Positions 54,749 to 62,949 of a stretch of DNA of 64,000 nucleotides are shown here, in pieces (position 1 is the stretch's first letter; every line of letters begins with the position of its first letter). The stretch covers positions 4,138,501-4,202,500 of the forward strand of contig NZ_CP131914.1 in NCBI RefSeq assembly GCF_040529045.1, read 5' to 3'. Below the pieces are notes generated by a model that saw only the letters and a list, made by a program, of their open reading frames with translations, did not search any database and was not told the origin of the DNA. The DNA is from Xanthomonas indica (GTDB lineage: Bacteria > Pseudomonadota > Gammaproteobacteria > Xanthomonadales > Xanthomonadaceae). The translations under genes were made by a program, and so were the position numbers.

Positions 54749-56572
54749 TTAGAAGCTGCCGCCGAAGTTCACGAACAGCGAGGTGTCGTGCGCGCGCGAC
54801 TGGCCGGTGGTGGTGGCGATGCCGACGTTGCTCTCAAAGCCCCACAGCTTGGTCCGCGCGCCCAGCACCACCGACGCGTAGTTGCGGTCGAAGTCGATGC
54901 CCGGCACCGCGTACTCGCCCAGGTCGGACATGGTCTGCAGCCACGCGGTGGCTTCCTGGTTCTTCTTGAACTCGTGGTCGTAGGTGGCCTGCAGGTACGG
55001 CTTCACCGTGCCGGCGTCGATGCTGGCCTTCCAGCCGATGCGGCCGACCATCGACTCGACGTCGCGGTCGCTGTAGCCCAGCGCGCTGGAGTTGGGGTTG
55101 CTCTCGGTGTAGCCGTCGAGCTTGACCTTCTGCCAGATCGCCGCGGCCACCGGGCCGTGCTTGAAGCTGCCTTCGCCGAACTCGTAGCCGCCCTGCAGCG
55201 CCGCGGTCAGGTTGCTGCCGTCCGGCGAGCCCTTGTGCTCGATGGTGGCCGGGCCGAGGTTGACCTTGCGGGTGACGTCGTAGCTCAGCCAGGTGTAGCT
55301 GACCTGGGCGTTGACCCAGGCATGCTCGCCGTACCAGCCGGCGAAGCCGCCCAGGGTGCTGTCGTCCTGGGTGTAGTCGCCACCGCGGTTGCCGAAGTCG
55401 GCATCGGTGCGACCGAAGCCGCCGAAGCCGCCGAACACCCACTCGCCGCGCGACCAGTCCACGCCGAACAGGCCGGCCGGCGCCATGCCGTCGTACAGGT
55501 CGCCGTGCTGGTAGCGCTGCATGTCGCCACGCAGGTTGCCCCACCAGCGCACGCCGTCCGCCTCCGGGCGGCCATCGACGTGCCAGGCGACCTGGTCGGC
55601 GCGCGAGCGGCCGACCATCTGCGCCGAGTGGGTCAGGATCTGCTGGGTGCGCGGGCCTTCCAGGATCGACAGCGCGTATTGCGCCAGCAGTTCGTGGGTG
55701 CGGCCGGTCGGATGCACGCCGTCGGCGAACACGTAGGTGTCGGCCGCGTCGGCGCTGACGTAGCTGGTCGGGTTGCAGGTCAGCGACTGCGCGGTGATCT
55801 GCGGCTGGCAGGCGGTGCCGGTGACGTTGCTGAAGCCGTAGGTGCCCGGGTTGGCCACCACTTCCTGCAGCAGGTGGAAGGTGTCGACCGGGATCACCCG
55901 CAGCCCGGCGCTCTTGAGGCCGGAGAACAGCGCGGTGTTGTAGGCGGTGGCCAGCGCGGTGCCCTGCGCCATCGCCGCGGCGCCGCCGGCGCGGAAGCGC
56001 GGGGTGATGCCGACGTCGGGCAGGTTGTTGACCATGACGTAGCGCGCGCCGGCGTTCTGCAGGCTGGCGACGATGCCCACTTCAGCGGTCACGGCATTGC
56101 CGATGGTGGCCTGCACCGGCGCACCGCCGGCGATCGCGAACAGGTCGTTGGCGCCGCCCCACACCGAGTACAGCGCATTCGGGTCGGCCTTGCCGCCGTT
56201 GGCGGCCAGGTAGTTGCTGGCCTGGGTCGCCAGCGACGGCGCCACGCCCAGGGCGCTGGCGTTGGCCACGCCGACGCGGGCATTGCCGGCGGCATAGTCG
56301 TCGCCGATCTGGCCGTTGCCGTTGGCGGCGGCGTTGGTGCCGTAGTACTGGGCCACGTACTGCGCCCAGACGAAGTCCGGGTTGGTGGTGAACTGGCCGG
56401 TCACCGCCTGCACCGAGGCCGGCAGCAGCGGACGGTAATAGCCGGCGTCGGTCAGGCTGTCGCCGAAGAACACGGTGCGGCTGTAGGTGGTGGACTGCGC
56501 GAACGCAGGCGCGGCGGCGAGCACGATCGCGGCGGCGAGCAGCGAGCGGAGCGGACGGACGGACGAAGTCAT
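54749..56572 (-). CDS. GDSL-lipase autotransporter (EstA-like esterase)
   Basis: 607 residues. Signal peptide (about 1-25, ending APAFAQS). The passenger is an SGNH/GDSL esterase: VFFGDSLTDAG (Ser39), VWGGANDLF (block III Asn) and FADGVHPTGRTHE (Asp-x-x-His). The autotransporter barrel covers roughly residues 330-607 (GLFGVDWSRGEWVFGGFGGF onward) and ends SLFVNFGGSF with a terminal Phe. The enzyme would be displayed on the cell surface and cleave short- to medium-chain esters. ATG 56572 has GGGAGGG upstream and starts the signal peptide; a longer frame reaching into thiS is spurious. It is divergent from thiS. Confidence 0.93.
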   Translation of the reverse strand: MTSSVRPLRSLLAAAIVLAAAPAFAQSTTYSRTVFFGDSLTDAGYYRPLLPASVQAVTGQFTTNPDFVWAQYVAQYYGTNAAANGNGQIGDDYAAGNARVGVANASALGVAPSLATQASNYLAANGGKADPNALYSVWGGANDLFAIAGGAPVQATIGNAVTAEVGIVASLQNAGARYVMVNNLPDVGITPRFRAGGAAAMAQGTALATAYNTALFSGLKSAGLRVIPVDTFHLLQEVVANPGTYGFSNVTGTACQPQITAQSLTCNPTSYVSADAADTYVFADGVHPTGRTHELLAQYALSILEGPRTQQILTHSAQMVGRSRADQVAWHVDGRPEADGVRWWGNLRGDMQRYQHGDLYDGMAPAGLFGVDWSRGEWVFGGFGGFGRTDADFGNRGGDYTQDDSTLGGFAGWYGEHAWVNAQVSYTWLSYDVTRKVNLGPATIEHKGSPDGSNLTAALQGGYEFGEGSFKHGPVAAAIWQKVKLDGYTESNPNSSALGYSDRDVESMVGRIGWKASIDAGTVKPYLQATYDHEFKKNQEATAWLQTMSDLGEYAVPGIDFDRNYASVVLGARTKLWGFESNVGIATTTGQSRAHDTSLFVNFGGSF

Positions 56573-56743
56573 GGAAGCCCTCCCGGGCAGAAATGGAACA
56601 CGAAGTGGAACGAAACCGAGGTGCGGCCGCACCATACGTCGCCGCATGGCCGGCATCATTTCACCTCTGCCGGACACGCTCACGTTGCACTGCCGCAAGA
56701 ACACGACTCGCACGCCAGCGGGCGCGCATTGCACAATGATGGC

Positions 56744-56944
56744 ATGAACATCGAATTGAACGGCAGACAATGCACGCTGGCGCCGGCCACCACGGTGGCC
56801 GCGCTGCTGCAGGCCGAGGGGCTGGGGCAGCGGCGGGTGGCGGTCGAGGTCAACGGCGAGATCGTGCCGCGAGGCGCGCACGCCGAACACGAACTGCATG
56901 CCGGCGACCGGGTCGAGATCGTGCACGCGCTGGGCGGCGGCTGA
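56744..56944 (+). CDS. thiS: Sulfur carrier protein ThiS
   Basis: 66 residues with the ubiquitin-like start [21 protein letters not shown] in the middle and a C-terminal LGGG, whose terminal Gly is thiocarboxylated to carry sulfur for thiazole formation. ATG 56744 gives the standard length. thiG follows 64 bases later. No TPP riboswitch was recognised upstream. Confidence 0.93.
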   Translation: MNIELNGRQCTLAPATTVAALLQAEGLGQRRVAVEVNGEIVPRGAHAEHELHAGDRVEIVHALGGG

Positions 56945-57008
56945 ATCGCGCCGCCGCGCGCCACGGCGCGGACTCGGCAGGGCCGGTGCGATGGGCGATA
57001 ATCCGCCG

Positions 57009-57803
57009 ATGAACGCTCCCGCCCCCCACGATGCGCTGGTGATCGCCGGCAAACCCTACCGTTCGCGCCTGCTCACCGGCACCGGCAAGTTCGCCGATCT
57101 CGAACAGACCCGCCTGGCCACCGAGGCCGCCGCCGCGCAGATTGTCACCGTGGCGATCCGCCGCAGCAACATCGGCCAGAACCCGGGCGAGCCCAACCTG
57201 CTCGACGTGCTGCCGCCCGAGCAGTACACCATCCTGCCCAACACCGCCGGCTGCTATACCGCCGAGGATGCGGTGCGCACCTGCCGGCTGGCGCGCGAAC
57301 TGCTCGACGGCCACAACCTGACCAAGCTGGAAGTGCTGGGCGACCAGCGCACCCTGTTCCCGGACGTGGTGCAGACGCTCAAGGCGGCCGAAATGCTGGT
57401 GGCCGACGGCTTCGAGGTGATGGTCTATACCAGCGACGACCCGATCCTGGCCAAGCGCCTGGAAGAGATCGGCTGCGTGGCGGTGATGCCGCTGGCCGCG
57501 CCGATCGGCTCCGGCCTGGGCATCCAGAACCGCTACAACCTGCTGGAGATCATCGACAACGCCAAGGTGCCGATCATCGTCGACGCCGGCGTCGGCACCG
57601 CCTCGGACGCGGCGATCGCGATGGAGCTGGGCTGCGACGGCGTGCTGATGAACACCGCCATCGCCGGCGCGCGCAATCCGGTGCTGATGGCCAGCGCCAT
57701 GCGCAAGGCGGTGGAAGCCGGCCGCGAGGCGTTCCTGGCCGGGCGCATCCCGCGCAAGCGCTACGCCAGCGCCTCCTCGCCGGTCGACGGACTGATCGGG
57801 TGA
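57009..57803 (+). CDS. thiG: Thiazole synthase ThiG
   Basis: 264 residues. [19 protein letters not shown] opens the (beta/alpha)8 barrel; [30 protein letters not shown] (region of the Schiff-base Lys) and [20 protein letters not shown] are all characteristic. It forms the thiazole phosphate of thiamine from deoxyxylulose phosphate, dehydroglycine and ThiS-thiocarboxylate. It lies 64 bases after thiS and 10 bases before trmB. Confidence 0.95.
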   Translation: MNAPAPHDALVIAGKPYRSRLLTGTGKFADLEQTRLATEAAAAQIVTVAIRRSNIGQNPGEPNLLDVLPPEQYTILPNTAGCYTAEDAVRTCRLARELLDGHNLTKLEVLGDQRTLFPDVVQTLKAAEMLVADGFEVMVYTSDDPILAKRLEEIGCVAVMPLAAPIGSGLGIQNRYNLLEIIDNAKVPIIVDAGVGTASDAAIAMELGCDGVLMNTAIAGARNPVLMASAMRKAVEAGREAFLAGRIPRKRYASASSPVDGLIG

Positions 57804-57813
57804 GGCCGCAGGC

Positions 57814-58599
57814 ATGACCGACCCGTTCTCCAGCGCCGGCGCCAAGACCCCGCCGAAACCCTTCACCGTCGAGGAAGGGCACCGCCAGGTACGCAGCTTC
57901 GTGCTGCGCCAGGGCCGCTTCACCCCGGCCCAGCAGCGCGCGTTCGATGCGTTGTGGCCGCGTTTCGGCCTGGCTTACAGCGGCCAGCCGCGCGACCTGG
58001 ACGCCACCTTCGGCCGCAGCGCGCCCAAGGTGCTGGAGATCGGCTTCGGCAACGGCGCCGCCTTGCGCCATGCCGCGCAGCACGACCCCAGCCGCGACTA
58101 CATCGGCATCGAGGTGCACGCGCCGGGCGTCGGCCGCCTGCTCAACGCCCTGGCCGAGGACGGTGCCGACCACGTGCGCCTGTACCACCACGATGCCGTG
58201 GAGGTGCTGCAGCACGAGATCGCCGACGGCAGCCTGGACGAGGTGCGCATCTACTTCCCCGACCCCTGGCACAAGAAGCGCCACAACAAGCGGCGCCTGC
58301 TGCAGCCGGCCTTCGCCGCGCTGCTGGTGCGCAAGCTGCGCGACGGCGGCCGCCTGCACTGCGCCACCGACTGGGCCGACTACGCCGAGCAGATGTGGGA
58401 CGTGCTCGACGCCACCCCCGGCCTGGTCAACCGCGCCGGCCCGCGCGGCCACGTGCCGCGTCCGGACTGGCGCCCGCAGACCCACTTCGAGACCCGCGGC
58501 CAGAATCTGGGGCATGGGGTGTGGGATTTGCTGTATGACCGGGAATCGGGAACGGGGAATGGGGAATCGGAAGCGCCCTCGTCTGCCGCTCCCCGATAG
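57814..58599 (+). CDS. trmB: tRNA (guanine-N7)-methyltransferase TrmB
   Basis: 261 residues. The SAM motif [16 protein letters not shown] and the family signature [16 protein letters not shown] are clear. It makes m7G46 in tRNA variable loops. The last ~20 residues ([12 protein letters not shown]...) are encoded by a GGGAATC-type heptad array, so the native C-terminus has probably been replaced or extended by the repeat; the conserved part ends at about [11 protein letters not shown]. It is co-oriented with thiG. Confidence 0.93.
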   Translation: MTDPFSSAGAKTPPKPFTVEEGHRQVRSFVLRQGRFTPAQQRAFDALWPRFGLAYSGQPRDLDATFGRSAPKVLEIGFGNGAALRHAAQHDPSRDYIGIEVHAPGVGRLLNALAEDGADHVRLYHHDAVEVLQHEIADGSLDEVRIYFPDPWHKKRHNKRRLLQPAFAALLVRKLRDGGRLHCATDWADYAEQMWDVLDATPGLVNRAGPRGHVPRPDWRPQTHFETRGQNLGHGVWDLLYDRESGTGNGESEAPSSAAPR

Positions 58600-58658
58600 C
58601 GTCGACCTGCGACGACCGGCCGCTTCTGCCATTCTCCATTCCCGATTCCCCATTCCCG
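58541..58658. repeat. Inverted GGGAATC-type heptad element overlapping the 3' end of trmB, copy 4
   Basis: The left array 58541-58570 (GGGAATC, GGGAACG, GGGAATG) lies inside the trmB reading frame. The right complementary array 58629-58657 (CCATTCC, CGATTCC) ends eight bases before the next start codon. Between them AAGCG and CCGCTTCT are a decayed version of the AAAAGCGG / CCGCTTTT core. Confidence 0.8.
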
Positions 58659-58665
58659 GCCTCGC

Positions 58666-60534
58666 ATGGACACCGCGCTGACGCTGACCACCGATATGAA
58701 GCTCGTGCTCGGGCTGGTGGGCTTCACCATGGCAATGTTCGTGTTCGAGCGGATCCGCGCCGACGTGGTGGCGCTGGTGGTGCTGGTGGTGCTCGGGGTG
58801 ACCGGCCTGATCGCGCCGGAGGAGCTGTTCAGCGGCTTCTCCGGTAATGCGGTGATGAGCATCATCGCCACCACCATCCTCGGTGCCGGACTGGAACGCA
58901 CCGGTGCGCTGAACCGGCTGGCGTCGTGGCTGCTGCGGCGCGCGCGCGGGGTCGAGGAGCGGCTGATGCTGCTGACCACCGCCATCGCCGGGCTCAATTC
59001 CTCGTTCATGCAGAACCCCTCGGTGATGGCGCTGTACCTGCCGGTGGCCTCGCGCCTGGCCGGGCGCACCGGGCTGACCCTGCAGCGGCTGCTGCTGCCG
59101 ATCGCCGCGGCCATCGTGATGGGCGGCGCACTGACCATGGTCGGCAACTCGCCGCTGATCCTGCTCAACGATCTGCTGCAGTCGGCCAACAACAACCTGC
59201 CTTCGGGCATGGCCACCATCGAGCCGCTGCGCATGTTCGCGCCGCTGCCGATCGGCGTGGCGCTGCTGCTGGCCTCGCTGATCTACTTCCGCGTGCGCGG
59301 CGACAAGGCGCTGGCCGAAGAAGAGCGACTGATCAACGACGGCGTCACCCCGGCGCGCACCGAGAGCTACTTCGCCCGCACCTACGGCATCGAGGGCGAT
59401 GTGTTCGAGCTGATCGTCAGCGCCGACAGCCCGCTGGTCGGCATGACCCTCGGCGAGGCCGAGACCGTGCACAACGCCCCCCTGCTGCTGGCCCTGAAGA
59501 CCGGCAACGACACCCGCCTGGCACCGCCGGCGGACATGCGCATCTGGGTCGGCAGCGTGCTCGGGGTGATGGGCGCGCGCCAGCAGGTCGCCGATTTCGC
59601 GCAGAACCAGTTCCTGCGCCTGTCCTCGCGCCTGCGCAACCTGGGCGACCTGTTCAACCCCAGCCGCGCCGGCATCTCCGAGGCGGTGATCCCGCCGACC
59701 TCGCGGTTCATCGGCAAGAGCGCGGCCGAGCTGCGGCTGCGCAAGCAGGCCGGCATCAGCCTGCTGGCGATCAACCGCGACAAGCAGGTGATCCGCGAGG
59801 ACGTGCGCAAGGTGCCGCTGCGCGCCGGCGACATGCTGGTGTTCCACAGCATCTGGCAGGACCTGGCGCAGGCCTCGGAAAGCCGCGATTTCGTGGTGGT
59901 CACCGACTACCCCAAGGGCGAGCACCGCCCGCACAAGTTCAAGATCGCGATGACGATCTTCGCCCTGACCATCCTGATCGCGCTGACCTCCAAGCTGCCG
60001 GTGGCGCTGACCCTGATGACCGGCGTGGCCGGCATGCTGCTGACCGGCGTGCTGCGCATGGACGAGGCCTATGCCTCGATCAACTGGAAGACCGTGTTCC
60101 TGATGGCCGGGCTGATCCCGCTGGGCTGGGCGATGGACAGCAGCGGCGCGGCGGCCTGGGTCGCCGGCCACACCATCGCGCGCTTGCCCGAGGGCATCCC
60201 GGTGTGGGCGCTGGAGATCGCCCTGGGCCTGCTGACCACCGCGTTCTCGCTGGTGATCAGCCACGTCGGCGCGACCATCGTGATGGTGCCGATCGCGGTC
60301 AACCTGGCGCTGGCGGCCGGCGGCAATCCCACCGCGTTCGCGCTGATCGTGGCGCTGTCGGCGTCCAACAACCTGATGACCGCGTCCAATCCGGTGATCT
60401 CGATGATCACCGGCCCGGCCAACTACCAGCCGCGCGAACTGTGGCGCGTCGGCGGTCCACTGTCGCTGATCTACACCCTGGTGGTGGTGCTGATGGTCAA
60501 CCTGATGTCGATGGGCTGGTGGCACGCGCTGTAG
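58666..60534 (+). CDS. SLC13/DASS-type anion symporter with two central RCK_C (TrkA-C) domains
   Basis: 622 residues. N-terminal membrane part (residues ~8-220; LVLGLVGFTMAMFVFE, IIATTILGAGLERTGALNR). Two soluble RCK_C domains at about 225-300 (FELIVSADSPLVGMTLGEAE) and 320-410 (RFIGKSAAELRLRKQAGISL). C-terminal membrane part (FALTILIALTSKLPVALTLMTG, NNLMTASNPVISMITGP). These transporters carry sulfate, dicarboxylates or other anions with sodium; the substrate is not deducible. No ribosome site precedes ATG 58666 because a repeat array abuts it; ATG 58696 is a possible alternative. Confidence 0.88.
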   Translation: MDTALTLTTDMKLVLGLVGFTMAMFVFERIRADVVALVVLVVLGVTGLIAPEELFSGFSGNAVMSIIATTILGAGLERTGALNRLASWLLRRARGVEERLMLLTTAIAGLNSSFMQNPSVMALYLPVASRLAGRTGLTLQRLLLPIAAAIVMGGALTMVGNSPLILLNDLLQSANNNLPSGMATIEPLRMFAPLPIGVALLLASLIYFRVRGDKALAEEERLINDGVTPARTESYFARTYGIEGDVFELIVSADSPLVGMTLGEAETVHNAPLLLALKTGNDTRLAPPADMRIWVGSVLGVMGARQQVADFAQNQFLRLSSRLRNLGDLFNPSRAGISEAVIPPTSRFIGKSAAELRLRKQAGISLLAINRDKQVIREDVRKVPLRAGDMLVFHSIWQDLAQASESRDFVVVTDYPKGEHRPHKFKIAMTIFALTILIALTSKLPVALTLMTGVAGMLLTGVLRMDEAYASINWKTVFLMAGLIPLGWAMDSSGAAAWVAGHTIARLPEGIPVWALEIALGLLTTAFSLVISHVGATIVMVPIAVNLALAAGGNPTAFALIVALSASNNLMTASNPVISMITGPANYQPRELWRVGGPLSLIYTLVVVLMVNLMSMGWWHAL

Positions 60535-60685
60535 CGCGCGCCTGCCAGGCCCAATGCGAAGAGCCGTGGTTGCGCCTGCCAGTGGCTGCGTCACCGCTCG
60601 GGCGAACGCAGGTCGACGTCCCCGTTCTTCCTCGCCCCGGGCGCGCGCAATCGCGGCGCGACATTCGCAGGATGGATGACACGCC

Positions 60686-61024
60686 CTAGACCAGCACCAC
60701 CTGCCCTGCCTGCACGTCCACCGGCACCGCGTGCAGGCTCTGGCCGCGGCACGGGCCGGACACGCACAGGCCGTCCTGCAGGTCGAACGCGGCGCCGTGC
60801 GCGGCGCACACCACATGGCCCTCGTGGCTCTTCAGGAACTGCCCCGGCGCCCAGTCCAGGCGGCGCCCGGCATGCGGGCACACGTTCAACCACGCGCGCA
60901 CACTGTCGCCTTCGCGGTACAGCAGCAGCGATTCGGACTCGCCGCCGAGCAGCGCCTCGGCCTCGGCCAGTTCGCCGGGGACGAGGTCGTGCAGCGACGC
61001 CAGCACGTTGGAAGGGTCGGTCAT
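60686..61024 (-). CDS. Rieske [2Fe-2S] ferredoxin-like protein
   Basis: 112 residues with NVCPHAGRRLD (Cys49, His51) and VVCAAHGAAFD (Cys73, His76): the C-x-H and C-x2-H cluster ligands, without disulfide cysteines, as in NirD/BphF-like soluble Rieske proteins. No oxygenase or reductase gene is adjacent, so its electron partner is unknown. It is convergent with the SLC13-type gene and divergent from the small membrane protein. Confidence 0.87.
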   Translation of the reverse strand: MTDPSNVLASLHDLVPGELAEAEALLGGESESLLLYREGDSVRAWLNVCPHAGRRLDWAPGQFLKSHEGHVVCAAHGAAFDLQDGLCVSGPCRGQSLHAVPVDVQAGQVVLV

Positions 61025-61227
61025 GGGCTACAGGCGCGCACAGCGATGGGGCCGCAATTCTGGCACGGACGCGCGGGCCCCGCGCCGGCGCGCGGCTTCA
61101 CTCCGCGAGGACATGCAAGCGGTTGAACGCAAAGTGTTAATTTTTCGCTTAACGAAGTTTTCACTCCGTCACATAAAACAGCGCCGATACTGCGCCCCTT
61201 CGGTTCAAACTGAAACAGAGTTCTGCC

Positions 61228-61500
61228 ATGCGTGCTCGCCTCTTCAATTTCGACCAATTCCGGCATGTCTTCGCGCCGCGCAAGCCGCGCCATCCGCTGG
61301 TCAAGCTGGCGGTCGGCCTGCTGGGCCTGGCGATCCTGGCCGGGCTGGTGTTCGTCAGCGTGTTCGTGGGTGCGGCAATGATCCTGGGCGGCATCGCCAT
61401 GAAGCTGCTGAGCCAGCGCGGCAAGCGCCCGGCCACCGCGCGCCGGCATGTCGTCGATGGCGAGTACCGGGTGGTGCGCAAGCCGGCGTTGCCGTTGTAA
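61228..61500 (+). CDS. Small membrane protein of unknown function
   Basis: 90 residues: a basic N-terminus (FRHVFAPRKPRHPLVK), one long hydrophobic stretch (LAVGLLGLAILAGLVFVSVF, then VGAAMILGGIAM, perhaps a hairpin of two helices) and a basic C-terminal tail. It is not recognised as a known family. A G-rich heptad array begins four bases after the stop. Codon usage is like its neighbours, so it is likely real. Confidence 0.65.
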   Translation: MRARLFNFDQFRHVFAPRKPRHPLVKLAVGLLGLAILAGLVFVSVFVGAAMILGGIAMKLLSQRGKRPATARRHVVDGEYRVVRKPALPL

Positions 61501-61503
61501 GGC

Positions 61504-61545
61504 TGGGAATGGGGAATCGGGATTGGGGAATCGCAAAAGCGGATT
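61504..61545. repeat. GGGAATC-type heptad half-element, copy 5
   Basis: GGGAATG, GGGAATC, GGGATTG, GGGAATC in a row ending in CAAAAGCGGATTCC. No inverted second half is present. Confidence 0.78.
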
Positions 61546-61613
61546 CCGTATGCCTGTTGGAGTTGGGTTGAACCCATCGCGGTAGACTGCTGCATCCCCT
61601 TCTCGTTGGATGC

Positions 61614-62327
61614 ATGCCCATGAAAGACCTGTTCGCCGCTGCCGAGGCTCCGCGCGTTCCCGTGCGCGGCCAGGGCCTGTTTCCGGTGCATCGCATCTAC
61701 TGTGTGGGCCGCAACTTCGCCGACCATGCGCGCGAGATGGGCGCCAGCGCGCCGGCCTCCAAGGCCGAGCGCGGCCAGCCGACCTTCTTCATGAAACCGG
61801 CCGATGCGCTGGTGATCGGCGACGAGGCCATCCCCTACCCCTCCGCGACCCAGGACCTGCACCACGAGGTGGAACTGGTGGTGGCGCTGGGCCAGGACGC
61901 GCCGGCCGGCGTGCTGCCGGTGGAAGGCGCCGACGCGCTGATCCTGGCCTACGGCGTGGGCCTGGACCTGACCCGTCGCGACCTGCAGGCCGCCGCCAAG
62001 GCCAAGGGCCTGCCATGGGATATCGCCAAGGGCTTCGATGCGTCCGCGCCGATCAGTGAGTTGATCCCAGCGGGCGAAGTCGGTGCGCTGGAGGCGCTGA
62101 ACCTGTCGCTGGAAGTCAACGGCGAGGTGCGTCAGCAATCGCTGCTGGATCAGATGATCTGGAACGTGCCGGAGATCCTGCACGAGCTGTCCAAGCTGTT
62201 CGCGCTGCGCGCCGGCGACCTGGTGTTCATGGGCACGCCGGCCGGCGTGGCCGCGCTGCGCCCGGGCGACCGCTTCAGCGCGCGCCTGGAGAACGTGGCC
62301 GAACGGCACGGCCGCATCGTCGGCTGA
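61614..62327 (+). CDS. Fumarylacetoacetate hydrolase family protein (acylpyruvase-like)
   Basis: 237 residues. VHRIYCVGRNFADHAREMG, PTFFMKPADALV, LHHEVELVVALG (metal-binding Glu pair) and GLDLTRRDLQ are the standard FAHD1/YcgM-like pattern, and DLVFMGTPAGVAAL is the C-terminal signature. Members hydrolyse acylpyruvates such as fumarylpyruvate or decarboxylate oxaloacetate. It starts at ATG 61614, or at ATG 61620 two codons later. Confidence 0.9.
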   Translation: MPMKDLFAAAEAPRVPVRGQGLFPVHRIYCVGRNFADHAREMGASAPASKAERGQPTFFMKPADALVIGDEAIPYPSATQDLHHEVELVVALGQDAPAGVLPVEGADALILAYGVGLDLTRRDLQAAAKAKGLPWDIAKGFDASAPISELIPAGEVGALEALNLSLEVNGEVRQQSLLDQMIWNVPEILHELSKLFALRAGDLVFMGTPAGVAALRPGDRFSARLENVAERHGRIVG

Positions 62328-62436
62328 AGCCATGCGCTGGTCGCGCGCCGTGCGCATGCCGTGATCCGACGACCACAGTCACTGCGCTAGGCTAGCGCCG
62401 CGGCGACAGGCCCGCACTGACAAGAGAGGAGTTCCG

Positions 62437-62856
62437 ATGAGCATGATCCGCGAATTCAAGGAATTCGCCATGCGCGGCAACGTGCTGGACCTGGCGGTCG
62501 GCGTGGTGCTCGGCGCCGCGTTCGGCAAGATCGTCACCGCGCTGGTGGAGAAGATCATCATGCCGCCGATCGGACTGCTCGTGGGCGGCGTGGATTTCTC
62601 GCGTTGGGCCTGGACGCTGAAGGCGGCCACGGTGGACGCGGCGGGCAAGCCGGTGCCGGCCGTGGTGATCGGCATCGGCGATTTCCTCAACACCATCATC
62701 CAGTTCGTGATCGTGGCCTTCGCCATCTTCATGCTGGTCAAGGCGATCAACCGCATCGCGCGCAAGGAACCGCCGGCGCCGAAGGCCCCGAGCGAAGAAG
62801 TGCTGCTGCTGCGCGAGATCCGCGATTCGCTCAAGCACGAGCCGCGCCCCGAGTAA
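62437..62856 (+). CDS. mscL: Large-conductance mechanosensitive channel MscL
   Basis: 139 residues. [31 protein letters not shown] is the N-terminal amphipathic helix and pore-lining TM1 (described here by position 2-32); TM2 is [20 protein letters not shown], and a cytoplasmic helix [13 protein letters not shown] ends the protein. It opens under membrane tension during osmotic down-shock. The start has GAGGAG eight bases upstream. Confidence 0.96.
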   Translation: MSMIREFKEFAMRGNVLDLAVGVVLGAAFGKIVTALVEKIIMPPIGLLVGGVDFSRWAWTLKAATVDAAGKPVPAVVIGIGDFLNTIIQFVIVAFAIFMLVKAINRIARKEPPAPKAPSEEVLLLREIRDSLKHEPRPE

Positions 62857-62867
62857 GCGCGACGGCA

Positions 62868-62895
62868 GGCGCGGCCTTCGCATGGAGGCCGCGCC
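62868..62895 (+). terminator. Hairpin after mscL
   Basis: A perfect 10-bp stem GGCGCGGCCT / AGGCCGCGCC with an 8-base loop, 12 bases past the mscL stop. There is no T-run. Confidence 0.5.
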
Positions 62896-62949
62896 GTGCA
62901 CGACGGCGAGGCACTGCTAAGCTCGCCGTTCCTGTCCGCGGAGTCTTCC

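Noticed and set aside
56572-57009. TPP riboswitch before thiS-thiG
   Set aside because: The short region upstream of thiS shows no recognisable THI-box conserved elements.
54749-57052. Reading frame of 767 codons extending the GDSL autotransporter upstream across thiS
   Set aside because: The signal peptide with a GGGAGGG ribosome site starts at 56572; the upstream part is antisense to thiS and thiG and has no conserved sequence.
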